A DNA stretch of 64,000 nt from Burkholderiales bacterium RIFCSPHIGHO2_01_FULL_63_240 (GTDB lineage: Bacteria; Pseudomonadota; Gammaproteobacteria; Burkholderiales; Burkholderiaceae_C): NCBI GenBank assembly GCA_001770725.1, contig MERU01000007.1, positions 1 through 64,000 on the forward strand. The letters are read 5' to 3'. Positions 24,321 through 34,774 of this stretch are shown in pieces. The position numbers and the translations under genes are program-made. Position 1 is the stretch's first letter. Each line of letters opens with the position of its first letter. The notes beneath the pieces were generated by a model. The model was not told the origin of the DNA. It did not search any database and saw only the letters and a list, made by a program, of their open reading frames with translations.

Positions 24321-24851
24321 GTGGCATTGACTTGGTCAACGCGGGGCGCCTGGATGCCAGTCGAGCACGGTTTGCCATCGGCTGACTTTTTGGCCAGGTT
24401 CGCAGGTCATGCGCAAGTCAACAGCCAACCCGCAGGGATTGATTTCCTGAACCTGGATTGGCGCAACCCCATGCTGCGATATCCGTGGAGCACGTGCTCG
24501 GTGTGCAAACTTTCCGGCGTGCCGCCGATGGCGATCGACAAGGGCTCTCGCGGTTTGCCATTTGTGCCGGTCTGAACGAAGGTGGGGACATCTCGCATGA
24601 CGCGGCCCGTGTCCACGTTCACGCGCTGTTGGCCCGGAGCCTACGGCCTCTCATTGACCTGGATGTCGGTCCAGGAGCATTTCAGGGAAATGGTCGATCC
24701 GGATGAGCGAAACCGTTGGCGAGAGTTGGTGCCGGGGATGCTTGAGCAAGCTCGACGGAAACGAGCTGAGCAGGAAGACGAGTTTCGCAAAGCTGGTTTG
24801 CAGATCGATGCCAGCTATGTTGATCCGACGTTGCCGGCCGCACATCATTGA
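24321..24851 (+). pseudogene. Decayed duplicate of the preceding lipoprotein gene
   Basis: Fragments in more than one frame match the upstream protein in the same order: NSQPAGIDFLNLDW against DAQPAGLDFVRAKW, then, after a shift of frame near 24470, a stretch aligning with its 'GTVEIQHDAVRL' region, then PGAYGLSLTW and VDPDERNRWRELVPGML against PGAYVVTARV and VEPGDRDRWQETLPGIL, ending with YVDPTLP against YQDPPLV. About 100 codons of the middle are missing, the signal peptide is absent and an in-frame TGA lies at 24573. This is a partial tandem copy that has lost function. Confidence 0.75.
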
Positions 24852-24940
24852 CGGGTCGGACGATCACAGCTCATGGAAACCTGCCGCTGTGAGTCGGATG
24901 GACCGGTGGCCGGGCGTGATCGACCCTGACGGGCCTTGCC

Positions 24941-25534
24941 TCAGCGCGTCGTCACCGGGTCCTGGGGCTCGTCCTTCAGGCGGCTCGTGTCGTACCCTTG
25001 TTCGACCAGGCGCGCCTCGATGGCCGCCCGGTCTGCGGCTGCCAGGGTGGGCGTGCGCGACAGGATCCACAGGAATTCGCGCCGGGGCTCGCCCACCACG
25101 GCGTAGCGGTAATCGTCAGGCAACTGAATCACCCAGTACGGCGCCCACACCGCGTCCAACCAGGCCAGGAAGCTGGGCGCGAAGCGCACCTCCAGCTTGG
25201 CCGTGTCGGTGCCCTTGGCCACGGGCACGCCGAAGAACTTGGGTGGCTTGACGCGCGCCGCGCCCACCACCTTGCTGAGCGACCCGTCGGCCGTGCTGCA
25301 TTGGTTGGTCACCTCGACGTGGCCTGTCATCAGCAGCCGGTAGTCGGCGGTGGTGTTGCCCACGCATTGTTTCTGGAACGTGTTGGGGTAGTAGGCGATC
25401 TGGTACCAGCGGCCCTGGAAGCGCTTGAGGTCGACCGACGCCACGGTCTGCAGGGGCTCGGTGGCGTGCACGATGGGCGTCGCGGTGGCCAGCAGCAGGC
25501 AGGCGGACAGCAGGGCGGGGCGCAGGGCGTTCAT
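24941..25534 (-). CDS. blc: Bacterial lipocalin
   Basis: A 197-residue lipocalin (Blc family). A cleavable signal peptide (residues 1-24, ending in VHA) replaces the lipobox of E. coli Blc, so this one is probably soluble periplasmic. Lipocalin signatures: [11 protein letters not shown] (structurally conserved region 1), '[18 protein letters not shown]' and 'FLWILSRTP'. Binds fatty acids or lysophospholipids in related proteins and helps maintain the membrane. The C-terminus is charged ([11 protein letters not shown]). Divergent from the metH gene with 162 bases between. GC content is back to chromosomal norm, so the T6SS island ends before this gene. Confidence 0.88.
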   Translation of the reverse strand: MNALRPALLSACLLLATATPIVHATEPLQTVASVDLKRFQGRWYQIAYYPNTFQKQCVGNTTADYRLLMTGHVEVTNQCSTADGSLSKVVGAARVKPPKFFGVPVAKGTDTAKLEVRFAPSFLAWLDAVWAPYWVIQLPDDYRYAVVGEPRREFLWILSRTPTLAAADRAAIEARLVEQGYDTSRLKDEPQDPVTTR

Positions 25535-25683
25535 GCAAGGTCTCCAGGTGGGTGTCGTTGCACGCTAACCGAACCACCACAGGTGCGTGTCCGCGAGGCC
25601 GCTCAAACCGGCGTCAAAGTGGGGTCATTGTGTCGGCGCAGGGGCTGTTTGCCGTCGCCACCGACCTGGGATGGCGGCCCGCC

Positions 25684-25689
25684 TAAAAT
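25684..25689 (+). promoter_or_regulatory. -10-like TAAAAT immediately upstream of the metH start
   Basis: TAAAAT lies 7 bases before the ATG at 25697, so a transcript initiated from it would begin at or very near the start codon (leaderless). No Shine-Dalgarno sequence precedes the ATG, which agrees. No good -35 is found at normal spacing. An alternative is that translation starts at the ATG at 25785, but the sequence before it (YTRAAQLP) looks conserved. Confidence 0.35.
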
Positions 25690-25696
25690 CCCTCCC

Positions 25697-26794
<1,098 letters not shown>

Positions 26795-26885
26795 GAGGCG
26801 CCGGGCGACGCGGTCGCTCAGGCTGGCCTTTCGGCCGGCCGATGCACCCGGTGAAATCCCTGGCCGCGCCCGCGGGCTCTGGTGT

Positions 26886-26911
26886 CATCCTTCGTGGACG
26901 TCCGAAGGATG
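26886..26911. promoter_or_regulatory. 9-bp inverted repeat between metH and the EAL gene
   Basis: CATCCTTCG (26886-26894) and CGAAGGATG (26903-26911) form a perfect stem with an 8-base loop, ending 4 bases before the GTG start of the EAL gene. It could hold the start codon region in a structured RNA, act as an operator, or end the metH transcript; no T-run favours the terminator option. Confidence 0.35.
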
Positions 26912-26915
26912 CATC

Positions 26916-28397
26916 GTGGTGTTCCTCCGTTTGCGCAGCCTGGCCACCACGTGGTGGCAGACCGGTCCTCTGTTTGCCCCGCCTGTGCCGCACCGGCCGG
27001 GACAGGCGCGCCCTGGCCCCGGCGGCGCGCCTGTGTTCCTCCTTGCCCACGGGGCCTCGGCCAAGCACTGGCGCCGCACGCGGCTGATGCTGGCCCTGGG
27101 CAGCGTGCTGCTGATGCTGATCGCATCGGGCTGGGCGGTGTTCTTCTCGCTCAAGGGCCTGTGGGCCATCGTGGCGCTTGACCTGGCGATGGTCGCCACG
27201 GGGGCCGCCTCCCTGGGGATGAGCCGCCAAGGCAACCTGCGCAATGCCTCGCTGCTGCTGCTGGGCAACTTGTTCGTGGCCGTGGGCGCCATCTGCGTCT
27301 TCCTGGACGTGCCCAGCGCCCAGGTGCCGCGGGCCACGCACCACTTCTACCTGTCGCTGGGCGCCTGCGCCTACTTGCTGTTTCGAGGCGAGCGGGCGCT
27401 GCTGCGCCACGGGGTGGCCCTGCTGTTCTTCGCTGCCTTCGTGGTGTTCGCCAGCGGCGAGATGGCCATCGTCACGCCCTATGCGCTGCCCGACGAGGTG
27501 CGCACTGGCGGCACCTGGGTCAACAACATCCTGGCGGCGCTGACGCTGTACCTGGTGCTGCACGTGATGCAGGCCGATGTGGCCGCGCGCAACGCGCTGG
27601 AAGACGAGTTGCGCGCGGCGATCGATGCGCAGCAACTGGTGCTGCACTACCAGCCGCAGATCGGCTCCGATGGCCAGGTGATCGGCGCCGAGGCGCTGGT
27701 GCGCTGGCAGCACCCGCAGCGCGGCATGGTGCCGCCTGGCGAGTTCATCCCGCTGGCCGAGCAAACGGGCCTGATCGTGCCGCTGGGCGCCTGGGTGATG
27801 CGCGAGGCCTGCGCGCAGCTGATGCGCTGGTCAAGCGATCCGCGCACCGCCGCGCTGACGCTGGCCGTGAACGTGAGCGCGCAGCAGTTCCGCCTGCCGG
27901 ACGCGGTGGCGCGCGTGGGCGCCGTGCTGGACCACCATGGCATCGACCCGAGGCGGCTGAAGATCGAGCTGACCGAGAGCATGCTGCACAGCGATGTCGA
28001 GGACACCATCGACAAGATGAAGGCGCTCAAGGCGCTGGGCGTGGGCTTTTCTCTGGACGACTTCGGCACGGGCTACTCGTCGCTGGCTTACCTCAAGCGC
28101 CTGCCGCTGGACCAGCTCAAGATCGACCAGAGCTTCGTGCGCGACGTGCTGACCGACCCCAACGACGCAGCCATCGCGCGCACCGTGGTCAGCCTGGGCC
28201 AGACGCTCGGGCTGTCGGTGATCGCTGAGGGCGTCGAAACCGAAGGCCAGCGCGCCTTCCTGGCGGGCATCGGCTGCCACGCCTACCAGGGCTACCTGTT
28301 CAGCCGGCCTTTGCCGATCGAGGCGTTCGACGCGTTCATGCGGTGCCCAGGCGAAAGCGCGCCACCAGCTCGCTCAGGTGAGCGGCCTGGTGCTTGA
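26916..28397 (+). CDS. Membrane-bound EAL-domain c-di-GMP phosphodiesterase
   Basis: 493 residues with GTG start (uncertain: no clear ribosome-binding site and the first ~55 residues are low-complexity Pro/Arg-rich; a start further in is possible). Six hydrophobic helices (about 55-215) form an unassigned membrane sensor, followed directly by an EAL domain (about 230-475) with every key residue: [47 protein letters not shown] and QGYLFSRP. No GGDEF domain. Expected to hydrolyse c-di-GMP at the inner membrane. Its 3' end overlaps the convergent chemoreceptor gene by 62 bases. Confidence 0.85.
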   Translation: MVFLRLRSLATTWWQTGPLFAPPVPHRPGQARPGPGGAPVFLLAHGASAKHWRRTRLMLALGSVLLMLIASGWAVFFSLKGLWAIVALDLAMVATGAASLGMSRQGNLRNASLLLLGNLFVAVGAICVFLDVPSAQVPRATHHFYLSLGACAYLLFRGERALLRHGVALLFFAAFVVFASGEMAIVTPYALPDEVRTGGTWVNNILAALTLYLVLHVMQADVAARNALEDELRAAIDAQQLVLHYQPQIGSDGQVIGAEALVRWQHPQRGMVPPGEFIPLAEQTGLIVPLGAWVMREACAQLMRWSSDPRTAALTLAVNVSAQQFRLPDAVARVGAVLDHHGIDPRRLKIELTESMLHSDVEDTIDKMKALKALGVGFSLDDFGTGYSSLAYLKRLPLDQLKIDQSFVRDVLTDPNDAAIARTVVSLGQTLGLSVIAEGVETEGQRAFLAGIGCHAYQGYLFSRPLPIEAFDAFMRCPGESAPPARSGERPGA

Positions 28398-29874
28398 GGC
28401 TCTCGGCGGCGGCGGCGCTTTCTTCGACCAGGGCGGCGTTCTGCTGGGTGACCTGGTCGAGCTGAGTCACGGCGTCGCTGACCTGTTCGATGCCGCGGCT
28501 TTGCTCACCGCTGGCCGAGCTGATTTCGCCGATCAGGTCGGTCACGCGCTTGACCTGCACCACGATGTCGCCCATGGTCTGGCCGGCTTCACCCACCTGC
28601 GAGCTGCCGTGGCCGACCCGCTCGACGCTTTCCTGGATCAGGGCCTTGATCTCCTTGGCGGCCTGGGCCGAGCGTTGTGCCAGGGTGCGCACCTCGCCGG
28701 CGACCACCGCGAAGCCGCGGCCTTGCTCGCCCGCGCGCGCCGCTTCAACGGCGGCATTGAGCGCCAGGATGTTGGTCTGAAAGGCAATGCCGTCGATCAC
28801 GCCGATGATGTCGTTGATCTTGCGCGACGAGGCGGTGATGGACTCCATGGTCTGCACCACCTGGCCGACCACCTGGCCACCGCGCTCGGCCACTTCGGAG
28901 GCGCTGGCGGCCAGCTGGTTGGCCGCGCGTGCGGTGTCGGCGTTGTGCCTGACGGTGGCGGTGAGCTCTTCCATCGAGGCGGCGGTCTGCTGCAGGTTCG
29001 AGGCCTGCTCTTCGGTGCGCTGCGAGAGGTCGGAGCTGCCCATGGCGATCTGCGAGGAACCGGTGGCGATCGACTCGCTGCCCGTGCGCACCTCGGAGAC
29101 GATCTGTGACAGGCCCTGCGTCATGCGCTGCAGCGAGGTCAGCAGCCGACCGGTCTCGTCCTGGCTGCGCACCTCGATGCGCTGGCTGAGGTCGCCCTCG
29201 GCGACGGCCTCGGCCACGCGCACCGCGTCTTCGATGGGGCGCACGATGGAGCGCACGATCCAGATCGCGCAGGCCAGCGCGGCGCAAAGCACGATCGCAC
29301 CGCTGACCAGGCTGATCCACAGCGTGCGTTCGGCGGTCTCGTTGCTGGCCTGGTGATGCGCTTGGGCTTCCTTGAGCTGGATGTTGATCAGCTTGGCCAC
29401 GGCCGTGCCGATGGGGTCGATGGCAGGGTAGAGCTGCTTGGCGGTGAAGGCGCTCAGGGCGGCCATGTCGCCGGCCTGAAACAGCCGGATGAGCTCCTGC
29501 GCGGTCTGGTCGGCGGGTTTGAGCAAGGCTTCGGCCTGCCGAACCTCGGCGGCTTCTTCGGGTGTCAGGGTGGTGCTGATGTAGGCCCGCCATTGCTCGG
29601 CGATGGTGCGCTGGGCCTGCTGGATCGACTGGACGCCCTGCTCGGGCGTCATGCCGCCATCGCGGACCTTGTGGGCCGTGTCGACGATGTTGACGGCGTA
29701 GGCGTCCGACACCTCCTTGAGTTGCTTCAAGGGGATGACCCGGTCGTTGTACAGCGAAGCCAGGGTGTTGCGGTCTTCGTTGACCTGGTGGATGAGCTGA
29801 AGCTGTGACAGGATCAGCAGGCCCATCAGGCCGCCCACCAGCAGGGCCAGCCGCTTCTTGATGGTCAGTTGCAT
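28336..29874 (-). CDS. Methyl-accepting chemotaxis protein
   Basis: A 512-residue transducer of the Tsr/Tar class. TM1 at about 10-30; periplasmic four-helix-bundle ligand domain (4HB type) to about 185; TM2 about 188-210; HAMP about 212-265 ('[19 protein letters not shown]'); cytoplasmic signalling domain with the hairpin tip '[20 protein letters not shown]' region and the methylation helices ([20 protein letters not shown] and [15 protein letters not shown]). No C-terminal CheR pentapeptide is present. Ligand unknown. Belongs to a leftward pair of chemoreceptors; the hairpin at 29895-29936 separates them, so it may have its own promoter. Confidence 0.9.
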   Translation of the reverse strand: MQLTIKKRLALLVGGLMGLLILSQLQLIHQVNEDRNTLASLYNDRVIPLKQLKEVSDAYAVNIVDTAHKVRDGGMTPEQGVQSIQQAQRTIAEQWRAYISTTLTPEEAAEVRQAEALLKPADQTAQELIRLFQAGDMAALSAFTAKQLYPAIDPIGTAVAKLINIQLKEAQAHHQASNETAERTLWISLVSGAIVLCAALACAIWIVRSIVRPIEDAVRVAEAVAEGDLSQRIEVRSQDETGRLLTSLQRMTQGLSQIVSEVRTGSESIATGSSQIAMGSSDLSQRTEEQASNLQQTAASMEELTATVRHNADTARAANQLAASASEVAERGGQVVGQVVQTMESITASSRKINDIIGVIDGIAFQTNILALNAAVEAARAGEQGRGFAVVAGEVRTLAQRSAQAAKEIKALIQESVERVGHGSSQVGEAGQTMGDIVVQVKRVTDLIGEISSASGEQSRGIEQVSDAVTQLDQVTQQNAALVEESAAAAESLKHQAAHLSELVARFRLGTA

Positions 29875-29894
29875 CGCGATTCCTCGGTGTTCCC

Positions 29895-29936
29895 AAAAGC
29901 CCCCGCACCGTTGCGGGAGGAACGTGTGGGGGTTTT
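29895..29936 (-). terminator. Intrinsic terminator downstream of the second chemoreceptor gene
   Basis: On the minus strand AAAACCCCCACAC (29936-29924) pairs with GTGCGGGGGCTTTT (29908-29895), with a T-run at the end of the stem. It lies 44 bases after the stop of the chemoreceptor gene at 29981 and just before the next gene on the same strand. Confidence 0.7.
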
Positions 29937-29980
29937 CGGACGAATCCGCCGAAACCTGAGGGCGATGCGAGCGCGCGAGT

Positions 29981-31528
29981 TCAGACCTTGAAGACTTCGA
30001 CGGCCTTGACCAGTCGATCGGCTTGCTGACGCAGGCTTTCTGCCGCCGACGCCGACTCTTCCACCAGCGCGGCGTTCTGCTGTGTGGCCTGGTCCATCTG
30101 GGACACAGCCACCCCCACTTGAGCGACGCCTTCGCTTTGCTGCTGGTTGGCGCCGGATATCTCGCCCACGATGGTGCTGACGCGAGCGATCGCCTGGACC
30201 ACTTCGTTCATGGTGAGCCCCGCATCGTCGACCAGGGTGCTGCCCCGCTCCACGCGCGTGACGCTGTCGGTGATGAGGGCCTTGATCTCCCGGGCGGCCT
30301 CGGCGCTGCGTTGCGCCAGCAAGCGCACCTCACCGGCCACCACCGCAAAACCACGCCCCTGCTCACCGGCCCGTGCAGCCTCCACGGCGGCGTTGAGGGC
30401 CAGGATGTTGGTCTGGAAGGCGATGCCATCGATCACGCCGATGATGTCGACGATCTTGCGCGAGGACTCGTTGATGTCCTTCATGGTGTCGACCACCTGC
30501 GTCACCACGTTGCCGCCCTGGCGCGCCACATCGGTCGCGCCATGTGCCAATTGGTTGGCCTCTTGAGCGTTGGCCGCGTTGTTGCGGACGGTGGCGGAGA
30601 GCTCGTCCATGGTCGCTGCGGTTTCCTGGATGGCGCTGGCCTGCCGCTCGGTGCGCTCCGACAGGTCCTGGTTGCCGTGGGCGATCTGGGCGCTCGCGGT
30701 GGCCACGTTCTGTGCGTTGTCGCGCACCTCCCTGACGATCCCGGACAGGGTTTGCTGCATGTGGCTCAGCGCCTGCATCAAGGGCGCGAATTCGTCGCTG
30801 CCGGGCTCGGTCAGGTGGGCTTTGGGGCGCAACTCGCCGTCGCGCACGTCTTCGGCGAGAGCCCGGGCCTGGCGCAGGCGCCGCGCCAGCTGGCGCGCCA
30901 GCAGGGTGGACATGCTCACCAGCAGGACGATGGTGGCCAACACCAGCCCCAGGATCAGGTTGAGGGTGAAGCCGGCGTTCGATGCCACGTGTTCGATGTC
31001 CTGGCGGAGTGCCTGGTTCTGGAAGTCCACGCTTTCACGCAAGGCTGCGAGCAAATCGTTGCGCACGGGGATGGTGCGGTCCACCAGGTAGGCGAAAGCG
31101 GCGGCCTTGTCGCCGCTTTGAATCAGGGCCAGGTTTTCACCGCCCACTTCCCAGAACTTCACGACCTGGGGTGGGATGCTCTGGAACCGGGCCTTGTCGC
31201 CTTCCGCCATCAGGGCGGCCTCGTAGTCTTTCAGGATCTTGTCCATGAGGACGCGCTTGGCCTGGATGTCGGCCAGGGTCCGGGCCAACTCGTCTGGCGT
31301 GCGTGACAGGATGCCGTGACGAAGTTGCAGGGACACCCGGGTGACACTGAGCTCCAGGTCGGCCATGCGCTGCAATTGCGCCACCCGCACGGAGCCCGCC
31401 AGGCGGGCATCGGTCTGCACGTCGTGCAGGTGCGTCCAGGACGACACCGCCACGGCGATCATCGCCACGGACAGCAAAGCAGTCATCCACATCAGCCGGC
31501 CGATCAGGCCCTTCGTCGATCGCATCAT
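29981..31528 (-). CDS. Methyl-accepting chemotaxis protein
   Basis: 515 residues from the ATG at 31528, chosen because AAGG lies suitably upstream and '[12 protein letters not shown]' is a normal MCP start; an ATG 30 bases further up (MPDETV) is possible. TM1 about 10-32, helical periplasmic sensor to about 185, TM2 about 190-212, HAMP, then the signalling domain with the same conserved tip as its neighbour ([20 protein letters not shown]). No CheR-tethering pentapeptide. It is a paralogue of the 28336 receptor with a different sensor domain, so a different ligand is expected. Confidence 0.88.
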   Translation of the reverse strand: MMRSTKGLIGRLMWMTALLSVAMIAVAVSSWTHLHDVQTDARLAGSVRVAQLQRMADLELSVTRVSLQLRHGILSRTPDELARTLADIQAKRVLMDKILKDYEAALMAEGDKARFQSIPPQVVKFWEVGGENLALIQSGDKAAAFAYLVDRTIPVRNDLLAALRESVDFQNQALRQDIEHVASNAGFTLNLILGLVLATIVLLVSMSTLLARQLARRLRQARALAEDVRDGELRPKAHLTEPGSDEFAPLMQALSHMQQTLSGIVREVRDNAQNVATASAQIAHGNQDLSERTERQASAIQETAATMDELSATVRNNAANAQEANQLAHGATDVARQGGNVVTQVVDTMKDINESSRKIVDIIGVIDGIAFQTNILALNAAVEAARAGEQGRGFAVVAGEVRLLAQRSAEAAREIKALITDSVTRVERGSTLVDDAGLTMNEVVQAIARVSTIVGEISGANQQQSEGVAQVGVAVSQMDQATQQNAALVEESASAAESLRQQADRLVKAVEVFKV

Positions 31529-31662
31529 TTTCAGCCTTGTCACAGTCTCGTCTGGCATTTCGACGCGGCGCGGGCAAGGTTGAGTCCGTAATGGGTGTGA
31601 CCTTGACCGGAAATGCCAAATAAGTGACCCTGGCAGAGACTTGATGTCGAAAACTAGGTGAT

Positions 31663-33111
31663 TCAGCGCTGGCGCCGGTCGTTCTGCTGGTGCGCGTAGT
31701 GGCGCCGCTTGCTGTCGTACATGCGCTGGTCGGCGCGGTGCACCAGGGCTTCGAGGCGTTCGCCTTCGCTGCTGGTGGCGTGGCCCATCGACAGGCTCAG
31801 GGGGCGGCCCGGGTTGAACTGGTTGTTCAGCGCCAGCAGCTCGTGCACCTGCTCGATGACCTGTTCGGCGCCGCGTGAGTCGACGCCAGGCAGGATGAGC
31901 GCGAACTCGTCGCCGCCCGTGCGCGAGGCCGTGCCCGGCCGGTCCACCGCCTTGCGCAGCACCTCGCCCACTCGGCGCAGCAGGGCGTCGCCAGCGGCGT
32001 GGCCGAGCTCGTCGTTGACGGCCTTGAGGCCGTTCATGTCCACGGCCACGATGCTCACGGGCCAGGGGCCGCGGCGCTCCAGGCGCTGCAGCTCTTCGCT
32101 GAAGAAGGCGCGGTTGCGCAGGCCGGTCAGCGCATCGTGGCGGCCCAGGTACTCCAGGTAGGCCTCGGCCTTCTTGCGCGCGGTGATGTCGGTGAGCGAG
32201 ACCAGCACCTGCTCCCAGTCGGCCTCGTGGCCGGGCATGACCGAGAACTGCAGGAACACGTGCACCTTCTCGCCCTGCAGGTCGTAGTTGACGACCTCGC
32301 GCTGCTGGAAGAGGTGGTTGTCCCACAGGTCGATGAGCTGCTCGGCGAAGTGCTGCCGCATGTCGTCGCGGAAGATCTTGTCAAGGCTGGACAGCAGGGC
32401 GACCTTGTCGGGCGCACGGAACAGCGTGAGCGTTTGCTGGTTCACGCTGAGCACGCGGATTTCCTGCATGCAGCGGATCACGAACTCGGGGTGCACGTCC
32501 AGGAAGGTGCGAAAGTCGGTGATGTCCTGCGCGCGCAGCTCCTCAAGCATGCTGCGGATGCCGCTGAAGTCTTCCAGCCACAGCGACACGGGCGAGTGCT
32601 CGAACAGGCCCTTGGCGTGCTGCTCGCTGCGGCGCAGGGCGCGCTCGGAGCGGCTGCGATCGGTCGAGTCTTCCAGCGCCACCAGCACGCGCGACCAGTC
32701 GGCCTCGTGGCCGGGCAGGACGTCGGCGCGCAGGGTGATGTCCATGCGCTCGCCGTGCAGGGTGTAGTTCACCGTCTGGCTGCTGAAGTGCTGGTGGCCG
32801 TCCCACAGGCGCATGAGTTCGTCGACGTGGGCGTCGAACATGTCGTCGCGAAAGACCTGCCCCAGGTTGGCGACCAGGTGTTCCAGGCTGTGGGCACCGA
32901 AGAGGTCGAGCGTGCGGCGGTTGACCTTGAGCACCGCGATGGCGTGCGAGCACTCGGCCACGCGCCGCGGGTCGGCCAGCAGGTGGGCGCGCAGGTCGCT
33001 CACGCCTTCGGCGCGCCAGCGGTCGAAGATGGCCTTCACACCGCTGAAGTCCTCCAGCCACAGGGAGACCGGGGCCAGGTCGAACATTTCTGCATACAGC
33101 GCTTCTTGCAT
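31663..33111 (-). CDS. Diguanylate cyclase with two tandem PAS domains
   Basis: 482 residues, no membrane segment. Two PAS units (about 1-150 and 160-310) are clearly duplicated: each opens with [12 protein letters not shown] or [12 protein letters not shown] and ends with a GHEADWxxVLVxLxDxT line. The GGDEF domain (about 320-470) has an intact active site, RTGGDEFAL, and lacks the RxxD inhibitory site, so product inhibition may be weak. It should synthesise c-di-GMP in response to a cytoplasmic signal. The gene is downstream of ybeY on the same strand (37 bases) and could be the last gene of that operon. Confidence 0.9.
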   Translation of the reverse strand: MQEALYAEMFDLAPVSLWLEDFSGVKAIFDRWRAEGVSDLRAHLLADPRRVAECSHAIAVLKVNRRTLDLFGAHSLEHLVANLGQVFRDDMFDAHVDELMRLWDGHQHFSSQTVNYTLHGERMDITLRADVLPGHEADWSRVLVALEDSTDRSRSERALRRSEQHAKGLFEHSPVSLWLEDFSGIRSMLEELRAQDITDFRTFLDVHPEFVIRCMQEIRVLSVNQQTLTLFRAPDKVALLSSLDKIFRDDMRQHFAEQLIDLWDNHLFQQREVVNYDLQGEKVHVFLQFSVMPGHEADWEQVLVSLTDITARKKAEAYLEYLGRHDALTGLRNRAFFSEELQRLERRGPWPVSIVAVDMNGLKAVNDELGHAAGDALLRRVGEVLRKAVDRPGTASRTGGDEFALILPGVDSRGAEQVIEQVHELLALNNQFNPGRPLSLSMGHATSSEGERLEALVHRADQRMYDSKRRHYAHQQNDRRQR

Positions 33112-33148
33112 CGGGGTTCCTGTGAGGCGGGGCGACGGCGGGCGCTCG

Positions 33149-33601
33149 TCAGTCGGCGTGAAGGTCAGCGTAAGGGTCGGCGAAGCCCAGGCCGGCCAGG
33201 ATCTCGCGCTCGCGCGCCTCCATGGCCTCGGCTTCCTTCTTCTTGAGGTGGTCCCAGCCCTGGGCGTGCAGGGTGCCGTGCACCAGCATGTGGGCGTAGT
33301 GGGCCTCCAGCGTCTTGCCCTGCTCCTGCGCCTCCTGCTCGATCACGGGGGCGCAGATGATCAGGTCGGCCATCACCACGGGCTCTTGCGCGTAGTCGAA
33401 GGTCAGCACGTTGGTGGCGTAGTCCTTCTTTCTGAAGTCGCGGTTCAGGGCCTGGCCCTCTTCGGCGTCGACCAGGCGCACGGCGATCTCGGCATCGGTG
33501 CTCAGCGCCGCCTTGATCCAGCGGGCCACCTTGTGGCGGGGCAGGGCGTCCTTGTGGCGCTTGTCGGCGAATTGCAGGCTCAGGGAGAGGGTGGGCTTCA
33601 T
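33149..33601 (-). CDS. ybeY: Endoribonuclease YbeY (rRNA maturation factor)
   Basis: A 150-residue metallo-endoribonuclease. The zinc motif [11 protein letters not shown] (about 108-118) is the H3xH5xH signature of YbeY. It takes part in 16S rRNA 3'-end maturation and 70S ribosome quality control. The start ATG overlaps the stop of the upstream ybeZ gene, as in most proteobacteria, indicating translational coupling. Family length and all core motifs are normal. Confidence 0.93.
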   Translation of the reverse strand: MKPTLSLSLQFADKRHKDALPRHKVARWIKAALSTDAEIAVRLVDAEEGQALNRDFRKKDYATNVLTFDYAQEPVVMADLIICAPVIEQEAQEQGKTLEAHYAHMLVHGTLHAQGWDHLKKKEAEAMEAREREILAGLGFADPYADLHAD

Positions 33602-34641
33602 GCGGAGGGCTTGTGGACGGTGGCGGCTTCTTCGGTGGCGCCGGCCTGGTCGGCATCGTAGGCCGACACGATGCGGGCAACCAGCGGGTGGCGCACCACG
33701 TCGGAGGCGTCAAAGCGTGTGAATGCCACGCCCTTGACCCGCTTGAGGATGCGTTCGGCCTCGATCAGGCCGGAGCGGGCGCCGCGGGGCAGGTCGATCT
33801 GGCTGACGTCGCCGGTGACCACCGCGCGCGAGCCGAAGCCGATGCGGGTGAGGAACATCTTCATCTGCTCGGGCGTGGTGTTCTGCGCCTCGTCGAGGAT
33901 GATGAAGGCGTGGTTGAGCGTGCGCCCGCGCATGAAGGCCAGCGGGGCGATCTCGATGAGGCCCTTCTCGAAGGCCTTGGTGACGCGGTCGAATCCCATG
34001 AGGTCGTACAGCGCGTCGTACAGCGGGCGCAGGTAGGGATCGACTTTTTGCGTCAGGTCGCCAGGCAGGAAGCCCAGGCGCTCGCCGGCCTCGACCGCCG
34101 GGCGGGTGAGGATGATGCGCTGCACCGCGCTGCGCTCGAGCGCGTCGACGGCGCAGGCCACGGCCAGGAAGGTCTTGCCGGTGCCGGCCGGGCCGATCCC
34201 CAGGGTCAGGTCATGGGCCAGGATCTGCTGCAGGTACAGCACCTGGTTGGGCGTGCGACCTTGCAGGTCGGCGCGACGGGTGTGCAGGGTGGGGCCACCA
34301 GGGGCGTCGTCACCCAGTTCGGTCAGCGGAAGGTCGTCGTGTGCGCTGGCGTGGCGGGCGGCGGTCTTGCGTGCGGGCGCGGCCTCGCGCAGGGCGCTGG
34401 CGACGGCCAGTTGCACCATCTCGGCGCTCAGCGGGCGTTCGCTGCGGGCGTACAGGCTGTCGAGCAGGTCGGCGACCTGCTGGGGCGTGCCCCGGGCGCC
34501 GTCGATGCGAAAGCGCTCACCCCGGCGGTGCAGGGTGACGTGGAAGGCGGCCTCGATGGTGCGCAGGTGGGCGTCCAGGGGGCCGCACAAATGGGCCAGC
34601 CGGGTGTTGTCCGCAGGGGCTAAGCTGTGCCTGAGTTGCAT
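33598..34641 (-). CDS. ybeZ: PhoH-like ATPase YbeZ
   Basis: 347 residues from ATG at 34641 (MQLRHSLAP). Walker A is [11 protein letters not shown] (about 153-163), Walker B '[23 protein letters not shown]' follows, and '[14 protein letters not shown]' is the PhoH signature. The N-terminal ~110 residues contain the KH-like part seen in the family. YbeZ is an ATPase/RNA helicase-like partner of YbeY in ribosome maturation. Divergent from the sensor kinase gene with 133 bases between, which hold both promoters. Confidence 0.92.
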   Translation of the reverse strand: MQLRHSLAPADNTRLAHLCGPLDAHLRTIEAAFHVTLHRRGERFRIDGARGTPQQVADLLDSLYARSERPLSAEMVQLAVASALREAAPARKTAARHASAHDDLPLTELGDDAPGGPTLHTRRADLQGRTPNQVLYLQQILAHDLTLGIGPAGTGKTFLAVACAVDALERSAVQRIILTRPAVEAGERLGFLPGDLTQKVDPYLRPLYDALYDLMGFDRVTKAFEKGLIEIAPLAFMRGRTLNHAFIILDEAQNTTPEQMKMFLTRIGFGSRAVVTGDVSQIDLPRGARSGLIEAERILKRVKGVAFTRFDASDVVRHPLVARIVSAYDADQAGATEEAATVHKPSA

Positions 34642-34774
34642 GGGTGGGCGGATCCGATCAGAAAAGCAGGCAAATTGTCGCTTCTCCGGGTGCCGCCGGT
34701 GTGACTTCTCTTGCGAAAATGATTGATCTGTGGGTTCGCGCCTCCTGGCGCGCCCTGGGCTTGTGGAGTTCCCT

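Noticed and set aside
25535-25696. SAH or cobalamin riboswitch upstream of metH
   Set aside because: I found no conserved B12-box or SAH-riboswitch core in the 162 bases.
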